A stretch of DNA of 64,000 bases from Conoideocrella luteorostrata (Eukaryota > Ascomycota > Sordariomycetes > Hypocreales > Clavicipitaceae): NCBI GenBank assembly GCA_032433595.1, contig JASWJB010000069.1, positions 62,001-126,000 of the forward strand, read 5' to 3'. Of the stretch, positions 58,205-64,000 are shown piece by piece. How positions within the stretch are numbered: the first letter of the stretch is position 1; every line of letters starts with the position of its first letter. The notes beneath the pieces were generated by a model that saw only the letters and a list, made by a program, of their open reading frames with translations, had not been told where the DNA came from and did not search any database. Position numbers and translations under genes: made by a program.

Positions 58205-59021
58205 TTTTTTTTAATTAGTTCGAGTTCGACCGTGAATAAAATGATAGGAGAGAATAATTGATACAGAGAAGGACGGGACTAGTCGCAGAGAATGGGGAAA
58301 GAGTAATTAAAAAGAGCGAGAGATTGCTCGACGGTACCCAGGGGGGACCATCGAATTTCTCAGCTGCGGATTTCCAACCAAGCCAAAACACAGCAACCAA
58401 ACAAGAGAGATTATGAATGTCACATTAGTTAAGCAACAGCCTTTCACTGGGCACAAGTGCCAGACGCGAAATTATTAATTGTTTATAAGTCAGCAGGTTG
58501 GAACAATGCTCGGGGACAGCTGATTTCCTATTTAGGCAATCAAACGCCGAATATCCTACCGCGCTCGTGGCTTAGCCACTTGGCAACACCAGCCACAAGG
58601 ATGGGCCGGTCTGCGTTAGCACATCGGTGTTTCATCTGATGTACCGAGTAAGAGCTATTTCGTCTGATATTTACGGGCACTTAACTAGTTACCATTCTGA
58701 TCAGGATTCCGATCTCCGAACCATTGGGGGCCAAGCAGGTGTCATTCTCAGACCTTGTGAAGGCGGCGCCGCATGTCTTGAATTGGCAAAGCAGGCAATT
58801 TACACACCGTGGTTCTAGTCACATTTAATATTTAGATTCTCACACATTGATTGAGGAATTTCTTATCTTGTTCAAAGTTTTGGTCTCTCCAGCTCCCCAT
58901 CTAAAACACCAACCTTCTTCCCATCAGTCTTATATCGTCATCCAAATCGTTTAGCTCGCCGTCGACGTTGTCGTTGACATTACTATCATTGTCATCCAAT
59001 ATCACCGCCATTGTGATCACC
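58205..59021. promoter_or_regulatory. Divergent region between MFS exporter and EthD gene
   Basis: Both genes are transcribed away from this 817-bp region. It carries CGCCGAAT (the complement of ATTCGGCG) at 58545-58552 and the half-site CCGAAC at about 58716. No gene is supported inside. Confidence 0.4.
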
Positions 59022-59599
59022 ATGTCGAACCCCGCTCCTGCCGAGGTCCAAAAGAAGCGTCTCCTCCGCTTGTCCATTGCCCACTACCGCAATGAAAACT
59101 GTACAGAAGAGGAAATGCACCGGTGGTGCGGCGAAGAACATGCTGTTCATGCAGCAAAGATTCACGCTAAATACGGCGTAGAGGGCTATCTCATTGTCAG
59201 TACTGGATTTCTGTCATATCTTCGCAAATGGAGAAGCGAATACATACATTCCAAGCCGCTGCAAAATTTGAGCTAATTAATGTTCAGCATTGGACCCCTT
59301 CCTCATTTCGCAACACTGCAAAGACTCTAAACGCCAACCTTGGCGACCGTTGGGTAATTCGGGATCACGACATGGCCGTTGAATTCTGGTTCCGCGACCT
59401 GGCCACCGTGGCTGCCGTTGCTGCAGATCCCGACTTCCAGGCTCTGCAAGCTGTCGAAGGGCCATATGCAAGCAAGATTCACGTTGAAGCAAGCTTAGGT
59501 TGGGTCGAGCAGTATGTTGCAGACGGCAAAGTGGTGAATGTTAAAGAGGATGGAAAGCCAGACTTTCCTACCTGGGAGGAACTGAGCACAGCGCCTTGA
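59022..59599 (+). CDS. EthD-domain protein (dimeric alpha+beta barrel)
   Basis: Two exons, 59022-59199 and 59256-59599, give 173 residues; the donor GTACTG is a guess from phase. The N-terminus has KKRLLRLSIAHYRNENCTEEEMHRWCGEEHAVHAAKIHAKYG, which matches the EthD strand-helix with its HxxWcxxxH pattern. The second half has NLGDRWVIRDHDMAVEFWFRDLATVAAVAADPDFQAL, the closing half of the barrel. EthD relatives in fungal clusters act as small decarboxylases, dehydratases or cyclases on polyketides. The substrate here is unknown. Its stop lies 110 bp from that of the convergent regulator gene. Confidence 0.78.
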
Positions 59600-59709
59600 G
59601 CAATGAAATTAATCCTTCCCTGTGCAGCATGGTCCTTTCCATTGGGAACCGCATCACTTTGAGTCTTGATATAGGGTTTATAGCCGTTCTTTATAGATCT
59701 CATTTCAGC

Positions 59710-61247
59710 TTACTGTGCATGACCGACCTGAAATAGCACTCTTCTCACAGCGCCTAAAAGTTTCACGGTGGCATCTTCTTGAGGACGAAACCCTTGCAAT
59801 GCGGACTGCGCCGCTGTTAACTTCCAAGGCTGCTCGCCGTTTGACGACTCATCTGTGTCAACAGCCTTGGGAGACGAGGTAGCATTTGCTCGTAGAACGG
59901 ACTGTGTGAGATAGCGCGACCGTGTCATCATGACCTCCATCATATGCACTAACATTAGGACTTGTGTGGCGCTTGAAGATTCCATTGTGAAGCTACCTAT
60001 AGTAAGGGCGGGCATTCGCGGGAAATTTTCATTCTGATACGGGATATGAAGAGGGGGTTCCAAGGTTCCATTGAGCTGGCCATTGGCGCACGCGGCGACG
60101 TGTTCTAGTATAGCATGGTATGTCTCGATAATGCGCGTGTACGTTGATAAGATCAATAATTCGCAAGGTTGGTCGAGCGAAGACGATGGTCGGGATTTAG
60201 TGGATAGCACGCTGGCTGGCCCTGTGAGTTCTTCCTCGTTTTGGGAGTCCGGTGATGATGCAGAAGTGGTGGGTTTAGCGAGGTGATTCAAAGTCTCAAT
60301 GAAATGCTGAGACAACCTTAGTACGCAATCTAACGCAAATTCCTTATCTGGCAGCGGCTGGTAACGACCGGATGGCTCCATGCAGCTTTGCACGGATGGG
60401 ATGGTCTGAGAAAAATCATGTAGCTTTACACTCAGATCAGACAGGTTTCGTATGATGTTGCTTCTTGAGAGTGGCGCGCCTTGCATCGATGCTTCTTGTC
60501 GTGCGAAACCCGTATCTATCTGATGTGGCGATTGGGAACTTGGGTTAGGTCTGCTAACATGGACGTACTCGGAAATGTTCCTCCCGTTCCGTAAGTCGTT
60601 GACAGCGCCCGAGCCGGTGAAATAGTTGGCGGTTGGCATGGGGCTGAACTCGTTTTGGTCCGCAGAGATGGTGGGAGTAACCCATGTGTTTTCGGAAGAG
60701 GACGACCCCATTCGCGATGCATCATTCAAAATGGCTTCCCAATCCATATCTGCCTGCCCTAGAGCGCCAACAGCGGAGATGTCGATGGAAAAATCCGCTC
60801 TTGACGAATGGTCCCATGTCGGAGTAGAGACTGCGCCTGGCGGTATAATATATTCCCGTGATTGGTGTCCGTCGTGTTCATGTGCTAATTGAGCCATAAT
60901 TATGAGCAAGCAATATAAGAAAACCAGGTTGTTAAACATGAATACTCACAAGACGATGCGTGGCTCATCATCAGCGCGGGAGCCGGAGCCGTCTCGTCGG
61001 CCGGATCAGCGACCTCGGGCGTATTTGAGGCGTTACTATTTGCTGTGTGGCGGGAAAAGATGAAAGATCCCGAGGGTCTGGAGCGTTGGGGAGCCGAAAA
61101 AGTACACTTTGCTTTGGCACGCAAGCATCGCTGGCAAGATTGACTGTGATTGTCGCGCTTGCATCGCAGCTTTTGGTCGTGACATCTGTCGCAAGATCGG
61201 CGGTAGTGGCCCGGCTGAGACACCGGGTTAGCGGCTTGGCTCGGCAT
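59710..61247 (-). CDS. Zn2Cys6 regulator with AflR-type C-terminal domain
   Basis: Two exons (61247-60950 and 60884-59710, 65-nt intron) give 490 residues. The DNA-binding cluster has Cys19, 22, 29, 38, 41 and 48 (CDRCHDQKLRC, then CQRCLRAKAKC). The centre is Ser-, Asn- and Pro-rich. The C-terminal region resembles the AflR domain: FALDCVLRLSQHFIETLNHL, CELLILSTYTRIIETYHAILEHV, RMPALTIGSFTMES and ALQGFRPQEDATVKLLGAVRRVLFQV. AflR-like proteins turn on nearby metabolite genes. The start is placed at 61247 because the open frame further upstream has no ATG. It is the probable pathway activator. Confidence 0.9.
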
Positions 61248-63439
61248 GGAGACGGATGTTAGCTCAGTATCGTCGGGTATCTCAGATGCCAGGGTCGATC
61301 GCCGGCGCCGTCTTGAGTCCGTCTGGCCTTGATCAGCCAAGACGGGATATAACTACGTTGTGGAAGAGAGAAGTAAGAAGAATGCTGAGTCAGGTAGCGG
61401 GTACAACAAGGCTGAGCGGGGCAACACCCGCGGCGCAGTGTTGGCGGATCTGGCTGTGGCCGTCTGGCTGTCAAACACGAGGTGGTGCCGGGCGCTGCAT
61501 TTGGAGCACGGCAGAGAGTACTTAAGGGCCGCACTGAGCATGTGTCATGAAACTGAGAGTAGGCGCCGAGCGGGAGAGGGCGAAAAATGACAAAATGGCG
61601 AATGGCAGAAGGAAGGACGGAGGACGCATGGCAGGTGAGATGTGGGGGTGTCAAGGCTGGCGGGTGTCAAGTTGGCAGGTGCCAAGGATGGTGCCCACAG
61701 CTGCCACGCACAGAACAAAACGAGGAAAGGTCATCAGTCACTCCGTCGGCCAAGGCGGTTGATGCAATTCGTTTCGTCTAATTGACGGACAGTGCAACTC
61801 TTGTCTCTTCTCGTCTCGTATTGTCTCGTATCGACCCGTTAAATAAATCTGCTGAGTAGTGTAGATGGGAAGACGATGAGTGACGTTCAACGAGTAAAGC
61901 ATGTGCCGAGTTCTGTATAACTTCTGTCGGACTCTGACTCAGCAGCCGCGGCGTATCTGCGCGCTCGAGTCCGACGACGATCAACTCGCGTTCCATCCAT
62001 TCAGGTAGGCCCATCAGTCGTTTCCGATTTCGTAAATGACTGCATACAAGTCGGTCAGCATGGTTGAAGCTAACAGGCACACGATTCCAGCGAGTTCTCA
62101 CGGGCCCATACAAAACAATCCCAATATAATCACCTTGGAGGAGATCTTTGATGATGACATCTCCTTAATCTGCAGTAGCGTATCCTGTAACGGGCCTATT
62201 TTGAGGGTCCACATGGCCACCCGCTTCCTGTCAGCGCAACAGTGGATCTCCGCAAGATTTTTGTGCTTCCTCGGGTCTGAGAAAATTTTCAGGAAGCTGC
62301 AGCGAGAATAAATGATGAATTTGTCTGTGGGAAATAATGCGCACGCGGGTTTCACCGGCAAGGGCTCTATCCTTCCCAGTGTATGTACCGAGTAATATAC
62401 GTTCGAGATTTCGGCACGGAACTGATGCGACAGAGTGGGGGTGTCGCGTGTCTCTACACTCGGCTAAAGGAACAGTCATTCTTCTTATAGTAACTACCAC
62501 GTAGTTACTCCGTACTCTATACATTATCCACATTCGCATTTCGCCCAATGGCAGAATCGACTACCTGCAATCTCACAGCAGTGAGCGCAGTGGCGCCACA
62601 TTACAAATGGCGGCCGAGACTTACCTCCCAGCGACTTACCTCTAAGCTCGGAGGACGGCGGCGCCGGGATGGTGGGGCCTTATTGTTAAAACAAGCGGGC
62701 TTCGAGGCTCCGAGATACGAAAACACGGTGTAAGATTGCTGACAAGCTTGGACAAGACTGACGGGAAATTGCCCAGCTGCTCAGTAGCCCTGGCTGCTCA
62801 TTATGGACCCTCTTATTTATTTCCGCTCGCGTTTGGCTCAGCACCTGGTCTCTCGCATCACGAAAACTGGGGACTGAGCGGAAAAAAAAGACAGGGCCCG
62901 AATTATAATCGCGGGTAACTATCTGCAGTACATGGTAACGACCTCCCTGATTTAGTGCTTCTTCTAATACGAAAACGAAAACGATCCCAATTAAAAACAA
63001 GATCCCACTGGTACCAGTGTGTAGAAGAAGGGTGCGAGAATGATACAATGTACTCGTCAGTATTATTTCAAGGTAGCTGGGTCTACTCGACTAGTTTAAC
63101 ATGCACTCTGTCGCTCAACTATGCTGTACTTAGGTGTAAAGTTTATTCGGATCTCTATTCTGGTCCAGTGCGTGCTTGCTGAAAAATATTTTGGCGCAAT
63201 ACCCCTGGACCGGAGATTGAATGAAGTCCATTGGTGGCAAGTAGGCAACATATGTAGCGTGGTTTTGCACAAATGACTGGGAAGATATGCAAGAGCCTCG
63301 ATTGACCTTCTGCAGTTCTTGAGAGAGAGGCTGCGCCACGGAACCATGCGTCCGTATGTATTTCAGTCGACTACAACGATTTTAAATAACAACGGCAGCA
63401 ACCGCTTGTTCTTTTGAATCCGAAAGAGAAGATCTAGAT
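61248..63439. other. Intergenic
   Basis: It contains the upstream region of the AflR-type gene (61248-61900, GC-rich with many open but non-coding-looking frames). A TTACTCCGTACTC motif lies at about 62506. No gene is supported over these 2.2 kb. Confidence 0.45.
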
Positions 63440-64000
63440 TCATACACCACCGATATCTACGGCTCCTTGAATAATCTTAATATGACTCTGTACCATTCTC
63501 AAAGCTTGTTCGCACAACTGAATCACAAAATGCAGTTGCACGGTCTTGAAACATCCTAAAGCGTAGCCGTCCACTGAAAGCTCTGGCAGGAGCTGATAGT
63601 TGTCGTTAGATAAGGAATCGTGATTCCTAATGTCACGCAGGGTCTCCAGCGTCTGAACGAAAATGAGTTCTAGCCTTATGTAGCAGCTCAGAGCTAAGAA
63701 GACAGCCGAGCGATCGATTGGCGGTAACTGAAAGAGGGATTCATGGCATTTATTGACGTCGCCGCAGCGAGATGTTTGAGATTCCGGGGCGACAATGCAC
63801 TTGGTTAAATTCCGCAGCTGGACTGACATGGATAATAGGCGACCAATATGCAAACTGGCCACGTTAATTCTCAGAGGAGAGTACACATAGACCCCTGGTG
63901 GATTGCTGTTAATATCCGAGAAAGTAGGACCAGTGGCATGTCTACTCAGCCTTGGTGGTGGTCTCTCGTGCATGTGATGTTGATGCAGCGCCACGTTGAG
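63440..64000 (-). CDS. C-terminal part of a second regulator-like gene (runs off the window)
   Basis: The frame is open to the window edge; its 5' part is outside. The text reads SAVFLALSCYIRLELIFVQTLETLRD, LLPELSVDGYALGCFKTVQLHFVIQLCEQALRMVQSHI, then a stop after VDIGGV. The CYxRL...IF segment and the LPxLxVDGY...LQ segment are common in the C-terminal half of Zn2Cys6 regulators. No zinc cluster is visible in this part. A second regulator next to the AflR-type gene, same strand, would suit a cluster boundary. Confidence 0.5.
   Translation of the reverse strand, partial: LNVALHQHHMHERPPPRLSRHATGPTFSDINSNPPGVYVYSPLRINVASLHIGRLLSMSVQLRNLTKCIVAPESQTSRCGDVNKCHESLFQLPPIDRSAVFLALSCYIRLELIFVQTLETLRDIRNHDSLSNDNYQLLPELSVDGYALGCFKTVQLHFVIQLCEQALRMVQSHIKIIQGAVDIGGV

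Noticed and set aside
61256..61781. Several open frames upstream of the AflR-type gene
   Set aside because: GC-rich promoter DNA gives open frames by chance; no motif is seen and the start of the regulator is well placed at 61247.

Overview
The window looks like nuclear DNA of a filamentous ascomycete, probably a hypocrealean and possibly insect-associated (Metarhizium-like) fungus. The evidence is short 49-95 nt introns with fungal GTRNGT/CTNAC/YAG signals, HET and NACHT self-recognition genes, an enterotoxin-like ADP-ribosyltransferase gene, a Zn2Cys6 regulator, a large PKS-NRPS, and solo LTRs in AT-rich, RIP-like DNA. The genus is inference.

Bases 1-33,000 are an accessory, repeat-laden half. 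It holds a frameshifted RNase H-like relic, an NLR-type receptor (membrane segment, serine hydrolase, NACHT, HEAT), a NACHT-ankyrin relic, a small secreted protein cut close by a solo LTR, and a long nearly gene-free AT-rich stretch (7.6-14.5 kb). These are followed by a 5'-truncated P450 abutting a truncated, frameshifted UbiA-like gene, an intact alpha/beta hydrolase, a Ser/Thr-rich single-pass membrane protein, an enterotoxin-A-like protein, a HET protein and a secreted DUF6528-like protein. At least four LTR families (A-D) are scattered through it as solo or partial copies. A short palindromic motif (TACGGAGTA) is repeated in intergenic DNA, densest at 30.9-32.7 kb.

Bases 33,400-36,245 encode an oligopeptide transporter (OPT) with seven exons. 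From 37,976 to the right edge lies a secondary-metabolite cluster. Its core is a five-exon, about 3,990-residue PKS-NRPS (KS-AT-DH-degenerate MT-KR-ACP-C-A-T-R). It is divergently transcribed from a Fus2/cytochalasan-type alpha/beta hydrolase across a 755-bp shared promoter. Then follow a small four-helix membrane protein (DUF1772-like), a DUF2306-like membrane protein, a 14-helix MFS exporter, an EthD-domain protein, an AflR-type Zn2Cys6 regulator, and the 3' part of a second regulator-like gene running off the window.

How the cluster may work (inference): the PKS makes a polyene or reduced polyketide without its own enoyl reductase and probably without C-methylation. The NRPS module adds one amino acid and the R domain releases an aldehyde or a tetramic acid. 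The hydrolase, EthD and DUF1772-like proteins tailor the product, the MFS protein exports it, and the AflR-like protein switches the set on, perhaps through ATTCGG-type sites in the promoters. There is no trans-ER, no Diels-Alderase and no intact P450 in view, so the set matches no fusarin or cytochalasan cluster I can name.
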